A DNA stretch of 7,235 nt from an uncultured Cloacibacillus sp. (GCA_934511335.1 CAKSWL010000101.1:1-7235), one strand, 5' to 3'; counted from the first letter of the stretch, positions 1-5,044 are shown. Made by a program: numbers and translations. Notes: a model not told the origin generated them from the letters alone.

Positions 1-715
1 CGTGAATGGGGATGTCGAGCCCGGTATCTTTTTGAAGTTTGTCGAGCGCCTCCGCTATCTGCTTGACCGGCTCGTATTGGAGCGTGAAGGTCAGCCCGAG
101 CGTGGGGACGACGCAGATGGTGTTTTCGTCGGCGTACTTGACGACCTCTTCCGGCGTAATGCAGTATTTGCCGGGCTTCATCGGAATCTGCCGGTGCTCG
201 ACATCCCAGTAGCGGGCGAACTTGTCCCAGCATATCTGTACCGCGCCGGTTACGATGTTCGGTTTATCGGTGGGTTTTCCCTCCTCCTTGCGCTTCTTGC
301 GCCAGCGCCAGAGCGCCGCGAGCCCGCCGAGCATCGCCGCCTCTGAGGAGCCGGTCGTCGAGGTGCCGAGCGTGTCGGCCTCTTCCGGCGAGTTCCAGAG
401 GTTGCCGAGCATACGGACGCAGCGCGCCTCAAGCTCCGCGGTCTGCGGGTACTCGTCTTTGTCGATCATGTTCTTGTCGATGCATTCATCCATGATCCTG
501 TGAGTCTCGTCGTCGAGCCAAGTCTGGCAGAAGGTCGCCAGGTTCTGCGAGGCGTTGCCGTCAAGGACGAGTTCGTTGTGGATGGCCTGGTAGGCCTCTT
601 TCGGCTCCATTTCTGATTCCGGGAACGTGTTTTTGGGCAGCAGATTGGCCATCGCCGCTGAGCCGAATATGGGGTCTATCCCTCTGTGTTCGTATTCTTT
701 CTGGTATAGTGACAT
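1..715 (-). CDS. gadB: Glutamate decarboxylase, N-terminal part (runs off left edge)
   Basis: PLP-dependent cytosolic enzyme converting L-glutamate to GABA and CO2, consuming one proton. From the ATG at 715 the minus strand reads 238 codons without a stop and is cut by the window edge. Compared from memory with E. coli GadB it aligns nearly without gaps: the [14 protein letters not shown] block (residues 52-66, substrate-site Thr-Phe), DKDEYPQ (85-91), the GSSEA phosphate-binding motif (122-126), KPTDKPN (147-153) and [15 protein letters not shown] (159-173, with the Gln stacking on PLP). The window ends at the His just before the expected IDAASGG segment, so the catalytic Lys is outside. The start is supported by AGGAGG at 726-731, ten bases upstream. 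It is divergent from the aspartate decarboxylase across 282 bp. The symbol is by similarity; gadA and gadB cannot be told apart here. Confidence 0.93.
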   Translation of the reverse strand, partial: MSLYQKEYEHRGIDPIFGSAAMANLLPKNTFPESEMEPKEAYQAIHNELVLDGNASQNLATFCQTWLDDETHRIMDECIDKNMIDKDEYPQTAELEARCVRMLGNLWNSPEEADTLGTSTTGSSEAAMLGGLAALWRWRKKRKEEGKPTDKPNIVTGAVQICWDKFARYWDVEHRQIPMKPGKYCITPEEVVKYADENTICVVPTLGLTFTLQYEPVKQIAEALDKLQKDTGLDIPIH

Positions 716-813
716 TCTAAAAATTCCTCCTGTTAAATTACGTCCTGTCTGACTTATGCGAATGCCGCGCGTTGAATTTTTTATTTCTTCGCCTCTTCGC
801 ACCGTATGGCTCG

Positions 814-842
814 AGTATAGGGCGAAGACCTTTTTCGCGAAA
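814..842 (-). promoter_or_regulatory. Candidate promoter of the glutamate decarboxylase gene
   Basis: On the minus strand TATACT (814-819) matches five of six bases of the sigma-70 -10 consensus. Seventeen bases upstream, TTTCGC (837-842) is a poor -35. The weak -35 lies inside the palindrome at 831-844, which fits an activated or repressed promoter rather than a constitutive one. The leader would be about 90 nt. This is a guess from hexamers only. Confidence 0.3.
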
Positions 843-844
843 AA
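831..844. promoter_or_regulatory. Perfect 14-bp palindrome TTTTTCGCGAAAAA, operator candidate
   Basis: TTTTTCGCGAAAAA is fully self-complementary. It overlaps the candidate -35 of the glutamate decarboxylase promoter, the usual place for a repressor or activator site. I do not recognise it as the site of a named regulator. Confidence 0.4.
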
Positions 845-847
845 TAG

Positions 848-875
848 TTTTTGCTGAAAATCTTCTAAGCAAAAA
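848..875. promoter_or_regulatory. Inverted repeat TTTTTGCT-N12-AGCAAAAA
   Basis: Two perfect 8-bp arms (848-855 and 868-875) are separated by 12 bases. It lies four bases from the preceding palindrome, and its left arm begins with the same T-tract followed by GC. The geometry suits a dimeric DNA-binding protein. It could also fold as a hairpin on either strand, but there is no T-tract placed to make it a terminator. Confidence 0.35.
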
Positions 876-920
876 GCATGTAATGGTTATGCGTAATTAA
901 ACATATATAAATCACTAAAA

Positions 921-938
921 AATATTAATATTAATATT
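921..938. promoter_or_regulatory. Perfect 18-bp AT-only palindrome upstream of the aspartate decarboxylase gene
   Basis: AATATTAATATTAATATT is self-complementary over all 18 bases and is also three tandem AATATT units. It ends 59 bases before the aspartate decarboxylase ATG, next to the best -10 candidate (940-945). It may be an operator or a flexible AT-rich promoter element. Chance palindromes are easier in such AT-rich DNA, so the weight is limited. Confidence 0.3.
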
Positions 939-997
939 GTATTATCGTTTTTACTTAATTTAACAAAGAAAATATTTGACTTAAAGGAGCGTCCCAA

Positions 998-2623
998 ATG
1001 GATATGCCGACGAGAAAACAGGAAAAAGCATACGAAAAACTCAGCCCCTTCGAGGTGAAAAACGTCCTCGTAGATATGGCCTCGAAACATGCCCGCGCGG
1101 GCTCCTCAGCGATGCTCAACGCGGGGCGCGGCAACCCGAACTGGATAGCGACCGAGCCCCGCGAGGCGTTCTTTACGCTGGGGCGTTTTGCGATCTCTGA
1201 GAGCCGCCGCCTCTGGGATGACGGCATTATGGCGGGGCTGCCGGAGAGGGAGGGGATGGGCGCGCGTTTTACGGGCTGGCTGGAGGTCAACTCGATGATG
1301 CCCGGCGCGGATTGCCTCCGGCGTTCTTTCCAGTTCGGGGTGAACACGCTTGGCTTTGACGCCGACGAATGGGCCTATGAGCTATGCGACGGCATCCTCG
1401 GCGACCATTACCCGACGCCGGACCGGATGCTGCCCTGCTGCGAGGGCGTGGTGCGCGAATATATTATAAAAGAGCTTGAAGAGGAAGAGACGCTGAATCA
1501 GGAATTTGACCTCTTCGCGACGGAGGGGGCGACGGCGGCGATGGTCTACATCTTCCGCTCGCTGCTCAATAACGGCCTGCTCAAGCAGGGGGATACCATC
1601 GCGCTCGGCACGCCGATCTTCACCCCCTATATAGAGATGCCCGGCCTGCCGTGGTACTCGTTCAATATTGTAGAGGTCTATGCCGGCGGCTCCGAGCTGG
1701 TGGACGGCGAGGAGCGCCATTCGTGGCAGTATGCGGATGAAGAGCTTGAAAAACTGGCCGACCCGAAGGTGAAGGTGTTTTTCATCGTCAACCCGAGCAA
1801 TCCCGGCTCCGTCGAAATCTCGCCCGAGACGGCGCGGAAGATAAAGAGCATCGTCGAAACGAAGAACCCGCGGCTGATGATCGTCTCCGACGACGTCTAT
1901 TCCAGCTTCGCCGACAACTATCGTTCCCTCTTCGACACGATCCCCTACAACACCATCTGCTCCTATTCCTTCTCGAAATACTTCGGCTGCACGGGCTGGC
2001 GGCTCGGCGTCGTCGGCGTCCACCGCAAGAACGTCTTTGACGACATGATCGCGGCGATGCCGGCGGCTCAGAGGATAAAAATATCAAAGCTCTACGCGGC
2101 GCTTGCCGTCGACCCCACGAAGATCAGGTTCATCGACCGCATGGTCGCCGACAGCCGCGATATCGCGCTGAACCACACGGCGGGGCTCTCCGTGCCGCAG
2201 CAGATCCAGATGGCGCTCTTCGCCGTTTACTCGCTGATCGATAAGACGAACGCCTACAACCGGCTGACGAAGGACATCGTCCGCCGCCGTTATCATGACT
2301 TCTGGGGCAGCCTCAAATGGCCGCGGCCGCTCTCTCCGAACAGCTCGGCCTACTATCAGCTGCTTGACGTTTCGCTCTGGGCGAAGGAGAAATACGGCGA
2401 AGACTTTGCGGAGTGGCTCAAGAAAAACTTTGAGCCGATAGACATCCTCTTCCGTCTTGCGGAGAATCCGAACGTGGTGCTGCTCCCCGGCGGGGGCTTC
2501 GGCGCCCCCGACTGGTCCGTGCGGGTATCGCTGGCGAACCTGCCCGATCACGCATACCGTGAGATCGGCCGCGACCTCGAGGTGATCCTTGACGAGTATT
2601 ATTCGCAGTATAAGAAGGCGTAG
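998..2623 (+). CDS. aspD: Aspartate 4-decarboxylase (aspartate beta-decarboxylase), PLP-dependent
   Basis: Cytosolic enzyme converting L-aspartate to L-alanine and CO2. The family is fold-type I, arises from aminotransferases, forms large oligomers and usually has residual aminotransferase activity. The 541 residues match the family length (about 530-545). Visible motifs in order: NAGRGNPNW (41-49, substrate-contact Arg44), ATEGATAAMVY near 174-184 (phosphate loop), VNPSNPG (264-270, Asn binding the PLP ring oxygen), SDDVY (297-301, Asp for the pyridine N and Tyr), SYSFSKYFGCTGWRLG (322-337, with Lys327 as the Schiff-base lysine and Arg335 for phosphate), and WSVRVSLANL (506-515, Arg509 as the carboxylate-binding arginine). 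The start has AAAGGAG eight bases upstream; the stop is TAG at 2621. An intrinsic terminator follows. The usual partner is an aspartate:alanine antiporter (AspT), not seen in this window. Confidence 0.94.
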   Translation: MDMPTRKQEKAYEKLSPFEVKNVLVDMASKHARAGSSAMLNAGRGNPNWIATEPREAFFTLGRFAISESRRLWDDGIMAGLPEREGMGARFTGWLEVNSMMPGADCLRRSFQFGVNTLGFDADEWAYELCDGILGDHYPTPDRMLPCCEGVVREYIIKELEEEETLNQEFDLFATEGATAAMVYIFRSLLNNGLLKQGDTIALGTPIFTPYIEMPGLPWYSFNIVEVYAGGSELVDGEERHSWQYADEELEKLADPKVKVFFIVNPSNPGSVEISPETARKIKSIVETKNPRLMIVSDDVYSSFADNYRSLFDTIPYNTICSYSFSKYFGCTGWRLGVVGVHRKNVFDDMIAAMPAAQRIKISKLYAALAVDPTKIRFIDRMVADSRDIALNHTAGLSVPQQIQMALFAVYSLIDKTNAYNRLTKDIVRRRYHDFWGSLKWPRPLSPNSSAYYQLLDVSLWAKEKYGEDFAEWLKKNFEPIDILFRLAENPNVVLLPGGGFGAPDWSVRVSLANLPDHAYREIGRDLEVILDEYYSQYKKA

Positions 2624-2660
2624 CCTACTTGCCTGCGCCCGCGGGACGATATAAGGAGGG

Positions 2661-2694
2661 ACAGTTCCCGCGCGCTTTCGCGGGAGCTGTTTTT
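2661..2694 (+). terminator. Intrinsic terminator of the aspartate decarboxylase gene
   Basis: Twelve-base arms at 2661-2672 and 2679-2690 pair with a single G-U wobble around a six-base loop. The right arm runs into five T residues (2690-2694). It lies 38 bases after the stop codon of the upstream gene. A second compact hairpin, GGGCGC-CTT-GCGCCC (2703-2717), has no T-tract of its own. Confidence 0.85.
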
Positions 2695-2724
2695 CCCTGC
2701 TTGGGCGCCTTGCGCCCGCGACAT

Positions 2725-2751
2725 AAAAAACCGGCCTCCCGAGGGGGCCGG
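2725..2751 (-). terminator. Intrinsic terminator of the cytidylate-kinase-like gene
   Basis: On the minus strand the CCGGCC/GGCCGG stem (2731-2736 with 2746-2751), extended inward by further G-C pairs around one mismatch, is followed directly by six T residues (2725-2730). It lies 25 bases beyond the TAA of the minus-strand gene. Together with the 2661-2694 hairpin it insulates two converging transcription units. Confidence 0.85.
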
Positions 2752-2776
2752 CTGGACGCCCGATAGCCGATAAATA

Positions 2777-3388
2777 TTATTTGGCGTGTTCCAAATAGGC
2801 CAGAATGGTCTCGACTGCGCCGTCGACGCCGACTTTGTCGGTGTTGATGCAGAGGTCGTAATCCTCCATCTTGCCCCACTTGCGATCGGCGTAGAACTCG
2901 TAATATTTCGCGCGCTTCTTGTCGACGTCGATGATACGTTTCTTGATCTCTTCCCGCGTGAAATCAAGCCCCGCGGGGACCATCGACATCTTCCTCTTGA
3001 TGCGTTCGTCAAGGCTTCCGTAGATAAAGCAGTTGACGGGATTCATATTGCGGAGGATATAATCGGCGCAGCGTCCCACGACGACGCAGGCGCCGCGTTC
3101 GGCGAGGCTTCTGATCAGTTTTGACTGTCCCTTATATATAAGGTCGGAGGGCAGGTCCTGATAGAATACGGGCATCGCGAACCCGGGCATGATCGGGCAC
3201 ATCGGCGGAGAACATTTCTCTTCATTTGCCTCGATGAAGTCTACGTCATACTTGCCATCCTTGGCGAGAAGGTCGACGAGCTCTTTATCATAGAACTTGA
3301 TACCCAGCTTCTTAGCCAGCTTCATGCCGACCTCGTGCCCGCCGCTGCCAAACTGCCTGCTGATAGTGATTATCCGCTTATCATCCAT
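2777..3388 (-). CDS. Cytidylate kinase-like family protein (P-loop kinase)
   Basis: A 203-residue cytosolic protein with the hallmark N-terminus of the cytidylate kinase-like family (Cytidylate_kin2): ITISRQFGSGGHEVGMKLA at residues 7-25, where the glycine-rich stretch is the ATP-binding P-loop, then KLGIKFYDKELVDLLA. Further family features are the RGACVVVGRCADYIL strand (about 98-112), the DERIKRKM segment and the Lys/Arg-rich DVDKKRAKYYEFY lid-like helix. These proteins are shorter than housekeeping Cmk (about 220-230 residues), and their true substrate is usually untested, so no symbol is given. The region between the P-loop and the kinase core is rich in Pro, Met and Cys (SPPMCPIMPGFAMP), which is unusual. 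The ATG at 3388 has AAGGGA nine bases upstream and its own promoter. It is transcribed alone. Confidence 0.88.
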   Translation of the reverse strand: MDDKRIITISRQFGSGGHEVGMKLAKKLGIKFYDKELVDLLAKDGKYDVDFIEANEEKCSPPMCPIMPGFAMPVFYQDLPSDLIYKGQSKLIRSLAERGACVVVGRCADYILRNMNPVNCFIYGSLDERIKRKMSMVPAGLDFTREEIKKRIIDVDKKRAKYYEFYADRKWGKMEDYDLCINTDKVGVDGAVETILAYLEHAK

Positions 3389-3419
3389 ATCCTCACGTCC
3401 CTTCGTACTCTTTTTTATT

Positions 3420-3448
3420 ATTATACCTATAGAAGAGGGAAATGTTTA
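3420..3448 (-). promoter_or_regulatory. Sigma-70-type promoter of the cytidylate-kinase-like gene
   Basis: On the minus strand a perfect TATAAT (3420-3425) stands 17 bases from TAAACA (3443-3448, four of six matches to TTGACA). Just upstream of the -35, 3457-3477 is almost pure A/T in long A- and T-tracts, resembling an UP element. The predicted leader is about 25 nt and contains the ribosome-binding site. Confidence 0.65.
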
Positions 3449-3501
3449 CAGTCTGACAAAAATTTTTTTAAAAAATTGCTGCGGGGCTCCCCGTCATCAT
3501 G

Positions 3502-3568
3502 GGCGTAAGCTTCGCCTGCGTGCCGGTTCTGGCCGCGATTAGGGAATCGCTGGGGGCTGCGAAGCGCC
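3502..3568. other. Possible branched (three-way junction) RNA fold
   Basis: The outer helix has two blocks: GGCG (3502-3505) with CGCC (3565-3568), and CTTCGC (3510-3515) with GCGAAG (3559-3564), with TAAG bulged on one side. Inside are a perfect GCGATT-AGGG-AATCGC hairpin (3535-3550) and a weaker GCC/GGC hairpin (3522-3533). The strand is undecided. On the minus strand it is followed by the CGGGG/CCCCG hairpin and, six bases later, T6 (3470-3475), a poor terminator. It does not match a tRNA or a riboswitch class I can name. Confidence 0.35.
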
Positions 3569-3647
3569 AATTTAAACTTCCGCAAGCGTTTCCCCATTTT
3601 CATATCTTTGCGTAATCTTACCTATACCGCCCGTATCTTTGATAAAC

Positions 3648-3722
3648 AAAGCGCGCGGCGGGGCCGGCGCATAAACCGGCTCGCCGTCGATTCATGCCTT
3701 TAGCCGGCTTGCGGCGCGCTTT
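3648..3722. repeat. Long stem-loop with perfect 9-bp terminal arms
   Basis: AAAGCGCGC (3648-3656) is exactly complementary to GCGCGCTTT (3714-3722). Within the loop a second hairpin nests directly against the left arm: GGCG (3657-3660) with CGCC (3682-3685), then GCCGG (3663-3667) with CCGGC (3676-3680). On the plus strand the right arm ends in TTTT. The size and terminal inverted repeat would also suit a small REP-like or MITE-like unit, but a second copy would be needed and none is in this window. Confidence 0.4.
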
Positions 3723-3737
3723 TGCCCGTCAAATAAG

Positions 3738-3767
3738 CCCCTAAAAGGCAAGGGGGCCTCTTAGGGG
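3738..3767. repeat. Stem-loop CCCCTAA ... TTAGGGG
   Basis: Seven-base perfect arms (3738-3744 and 3761-3767) continue after one mismatch with AGGC/GCCT (3746-3749 with 3756-3759), leaving a six-base loop. No strong T-tract follows on either strand, so it is not a good terminator. It touches the next stem-loop directly, so the two could stack coaxially. Confidence 0.4.
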
Positions 3768-3822
3768 TTCACGGGGAGAGCTATGCCCAAAGCGGCGTCA
3801 TGTTTCGCCGCCCGGGCGTGAA
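3768..3822. repeat. Three-segment stem-loop abutting the previous one
   Basis: TTCAC (3768-3772) pairs with GTGAA (3818-3822), GCCC (3785-3788) with GGGC (3814-3817), and GCGGCG (3792-3797) with CGCCGC (3806-3811) around an eight-base loop. On the plus strand a run of six to seven T residues follows about 8-14 bases later (around 3830-3836), too far for a textbook terminator. The 3' part resembles the CCGCC-GGGC end of ZTP riboswitches, but the conserved 5' half of that class is absent. Confidence 0.35.
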
Positions 3823-3934
3823 GAATGGCTTTTTTGTTTCCTCTCTGCGCCGACGGTATTTGCGCCTTCCCGGAGAACTATATTTGAACCGCGGGGCTGC
3901 CGTATACCTCACCGTGCGGTCATGATCAGAGGGT

Positions 3935-3965
3935 AAAAAAATAGAGAACCAAGCGAACGGTTCTC
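3935..3965 (-). terminator. Intrinsic terminator downstream of the cobalamin riboswitch
   Basis: On the minus strand GAGAACC (3959-3965) pairs with GGTTCTC (3944-3950), followed by TA and seven T residues (3935-3941). It lies about 80 nt after the end of the aptamer and is the likely off switch. A possible antiterminator is visible: GAACGG on the minus strand (4014-4019), just past the aptamer, is complementary to CCGTTC (3955-3960), which covers part of the terminator's left arm and loop. The pairing extends to eight bp with one bulged A. Confidence 0.85.
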
Positions 3966-4043
3966 CTCACATCTAAATAGGCACGGCAAAAAGCCATACC
4001 TGTCAAAAGACAGCCGTTCTGCGCCCTCTGCGCTTCACTTACT

Positions 4044-4271
4044 AATATTTCATACGGCAGGTCTCCCGACTCTCGGTCATCCTCGGCAGAGCGCAACACC
4101 TCGCTCCGCGTAAATGATCCGCACAAATCACATAAACTGCGATTCGGCTCTTCGCTTACTCCGCGCCTTCTCGCCTTACGGCGATGGCATGATGCGGCTT
4201 TGTCCCGATTACGGTGGCAGGGGCCGTCCCGGCTTTTGACCGGATTCCCTTACTCCGCAGAAACAGATATT
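4044..4271 (-). promoter_or_regulatory. Cobalamin (adenosylcobalamin-type) riboswitch aptamer
   Basis: Read on the minus strand, the class signature blocks occur in order. GGGAATCCGGT ... CCGGGACGG ... TGCCACCGTAA (4208-4249) matches the conserved core consensus GGGAA-GGTG-AA-CC-G-CCCGCCACTGTAA. TGCCA (4185-4189) follows. GAGAAGGCGCGGAGT (4158-4172) corresponds to the GGGAAGG block. The B12 box, GTCGGGAGACCTGCCG, is at 4055-4070. The ends can close a short P1 helix (AATAT at 4267-4271 with ATATT at 4044-4048). A long variable arm lies between 4071 and 4157. A strong promoter lies upstream and a terminator downstream, so it is a complete regulatory unit. No gene that it would control is recognisable after the terminator. 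Confidence 0.92.
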
Positions 4272-4294
4272 CAATTTTTATGGAGCCTGACTGC

Positions 4295-4313
4295 ATACTC
4301 CAATGTGGAGTAT
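4295..4313. promoter_or_regulatory. Perfect 8-3-8 operator-like dyad over the riboswitch promoter
   Basis: ATACTCCA (4295-4302) and TGGAGTAT (4306-4313) form a perfect inverted repeat with a three-base centre. It covers five bases of the -10 hexamer and the predicted start site of the riboswitch transcript, the classic position for a repressor. I do not recognise the sequence as the site of a specific family. In RNA the right half could also form a 5' hairpin, but the start site would fall inside the dyad, so DNA binding is more likely. Confidence 0.6.
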
Positions 4314-4336
4314 AACATGCGGACCATTTCTGTCAA
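4309..4336 (-). promoter_or_regulatory. Near-consensus sigma-70 promoter driving the riboswitch RNA
   Basis: On the minus strand a perfect TTGACA -35 (4331-4336) is followed after 16 bases by TATACT (4309-4314). A TG dinucleotide one base upstream of the -10 makes it an extended -10 promoter. Transcription should start near 4302, about 30 nt before the aptamer. This is the strongest promoter in the window. Confidence 0.8.
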
Positions 4337-4509
4337 GATAAAATTTTTCATCCGCGGCACAGCTGCTTGAAAACGAAGCCAGTCTTCATAGACATACGCA
4401 CGCAAAACGTCCGTCCTAACGGGCGAAGAAAATATTTTTACGCGCCGTTTGTAAAAACGCCGCTCCCGCCACACTATTATTGTTATCAAATACGAAAGGA
4501 GGAATGCAA

Positions 4510-4881
4510 ATGGCAAATATCAAGCATCTGACCTCGGCCCTGCGCCTGACGCTCTCCCTCGGCACTGTCGACGGCAAGAGCGTCACCAAGACGGTTTCCA
4601 TCTCGAAGCTCGGCGCGTCGGCCGGCGCGGCGGGGGATGAGGTGCTGCTGGAAGAGATCGAAGAGACGGTGGGGGAGGAGGAGCAGAAATACCGTGAGGC
4701 GGAGCTTCGCGAAATGCTTTTTCGCGCCCTGAACCCTGATGAGTTGGACCTCACCCAGGCGCTCATCGAGGGCTTCACCCAGCAGGAGATCGCGCGCGAG
4801 CTCGGCATCAGCCAGCAGGCCGTCGCGGCGCGGCTGCGGAAGATACGGGCAAAGCTGAAAGAATTGATCGCGGAACTGTAA
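4510..4881 (+). CDS. Small helix-turn-helix protein (sigma-70 region 4-like) with an unrelated N-terminal segment
   Basis: A 123-residue protein, function unknown. The C-terminal half (about 72-116) looks like sigma factor region 4: ALNPDELDLTQALIEGF, then the helix-turn-helix TQQEIARELGISQQAVAARL (90-109) and a basic helix RKIRAKLKEL. No sigma region 2 is present, so it is not a full sigma factor. Residues 4-35 (HLTSALRLTLSLGTVDGKSVTKTVSISKL) look like short beta strands and resemble, by eye, the small DUF1659-type proteins. An acidic linker joins the two (EEIEETVGEEEQK, 48-60). The start at 4510 is chosen because AAAGGAGG (4495-4502) is seven bases upstream; the ATG at 4504 is too close. 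It is divergent from the riboswitch promoter and followed by a strong hairpin. The HTH assignment is firm; the N-terminal one is tentative. Confidence 0.8.
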   Translation: MANIKHLTSALRLTLSLGTVDGKSVTKTVSISKLGASAGAAGDEVLLEEIEETVGEEEQKYREAELREMLFRALNPDELDLTQALIEGFTQQEIARELGISQQAVAARLRKIRAKLKELIAEL

Positions 4882-4936
4882 GCAAGCTATCTATTTCCCG
4901 TCCGAATAGAAATTCGCCAATCACTGTGAAATCAAA

Positions 4937-4970
4937 GAAGAGGCCGGAGTGTGTTTTTTCCGGCCTCTTC
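4937..4970. terminator. Strong hairpin between the HTH gene and the receptor gene, probably a shared terminator
   Basis: Perfect 12-bp arms (4937-4948 and 4959-4970) enclose a ten-base loop. It lies 55 bases after the stop of the plus-strand gene and about 75 bases after the stop of the converging minus-strand gene. The T-tracts are modest on both sides: CATCATATATT on plus, TTTGATTT on minus. It may therefore work in both directions without being textbook for either. A small CCGGC/GCCGG hairpin (4981-4995) follows. Confidence 0.65.
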
Positions 4971-5017
4971 ATCATATATTCCGGCTTTGCGCCGGGAGGT
5001 ACGTCGGTTATTATTCC

Positions 5018-5044
5018 GGCTGATTTTCAATTGATCAGCCTTTT
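5018..5044 (+). terminator. Second hairpin next to the receptor gene stop
   Basis: GGCTGAT (5018-5024) pairs with ATCAGCC (5034-5040) around a nine-base loop, followed on the plus strand by TTTT. It begins five bases past the receptor's TAG on the opposite strand. It could back up termination of the plus-strand HTH transcript or protect the 3' end of the receptor mRNA. Confidence 0.4.

Larger units (their letters stand above)
716..997. promoter_or_regulatory. Divergent control region between the two decarboxylase genes
   Basis: These 282 bp separate the divergent starts and are much more AT-rich than the flanking genes, especially 885-985. I see three dyads, listed separately, and a Shine-Dalgarno for each gene (AGGAGG on minus at 726-731; AAAGGAG on plus at 983-989, eight bases before the ATG). 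Promoters are not certain. The best minus-strand -10 is TATACT at 814-819, with a weak -35 seventeen bases away at 837-842. A plus-strand -10 candidate, TATTAT at 940-945, has no good -35 partner. No small gene is visible here. Confidence 0.6.
3449..3934. other. Gene-free but highly structured intergenic stretch
   Basis: I find no credible coding region here on either strand; the only open frames are short, lack a ribosome-binding site and have no recognisable protein features. The stretch is not featureless. It holds a compact hairpin (3482-3493, CGGGG/CCCCG) and the four structures listed separately at 3502-3568, 3648-3722, 3738-3767 and 3768-3822. It lies between the terminator of the cobalamin riboswitch and the promoter of the cytidylate-kinase-like gene, in the direction that riboswitch read-through would travel. 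It may be an untranslated RNA, the wreck of a lost riboswitch-controlled gene, or both. Confidence 0.5.

Noticed and set aside
1..503. Plus-strand open frames (114 and 93 codons) at the left edge
   Set aside because: They lie antisense to the glutamate decarboxylase reading frame, which matches the enzyme family over its whole visible length.
1382..2023. 213-codon minus-strand open frame inside the aspartate decarboxylase gene
   Set aside because: Shadow of a well-conserved coding region; Arg/Asp-rich composition, no start signal and no family resemblance.
3502..3568. tRNA gene
   Set aside because: A 6-7 bp closing stem and internal hairpins suggested a cloverleaf, but the interior is too short and no T-loop (GGTTCGAATCC-type) or anticodon arm can be found.
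3721..3830. ZTP (pfl) riboswitch on the plus strand
   Set aside because: CCGCCCGGGC resembles the conserved 3' element of that class, but the required 5' GACTGGC-type block is absent and no folate or purine gene follows.
3845..3890. Second cobalamin riboswitch on the minus strand
   Set aside because: A GGGAAGGCGC block is present, but the core GGT-AA-CCGCC region and any B12 box are missing from this stretch.
3786..3919. Arg/Lys-rich frame of about 43 codons on the minus strand from a GTG, downstream of the riboswitch terminator
   Set aside because: No ribosome-binding site, no recognisable family, and its interior is the stem-loop at 3768-3822. It was considered because it is in the right place to be a riboswitch target, but the support is too weak.
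3926..4126. 66-codon minus-strand open frame (starting MCGSFTRSEVL) across the riboswitch 3' half and terminator
   Set aside because: It overlaps the conserved B12 box and the terminator, has no ribosome-binding site, and its composition follows the RNA structure rather than a protein. An internal 23-codon frame beginning MAFCRAYLDV also lacks a proper Shine-Dalgarno.
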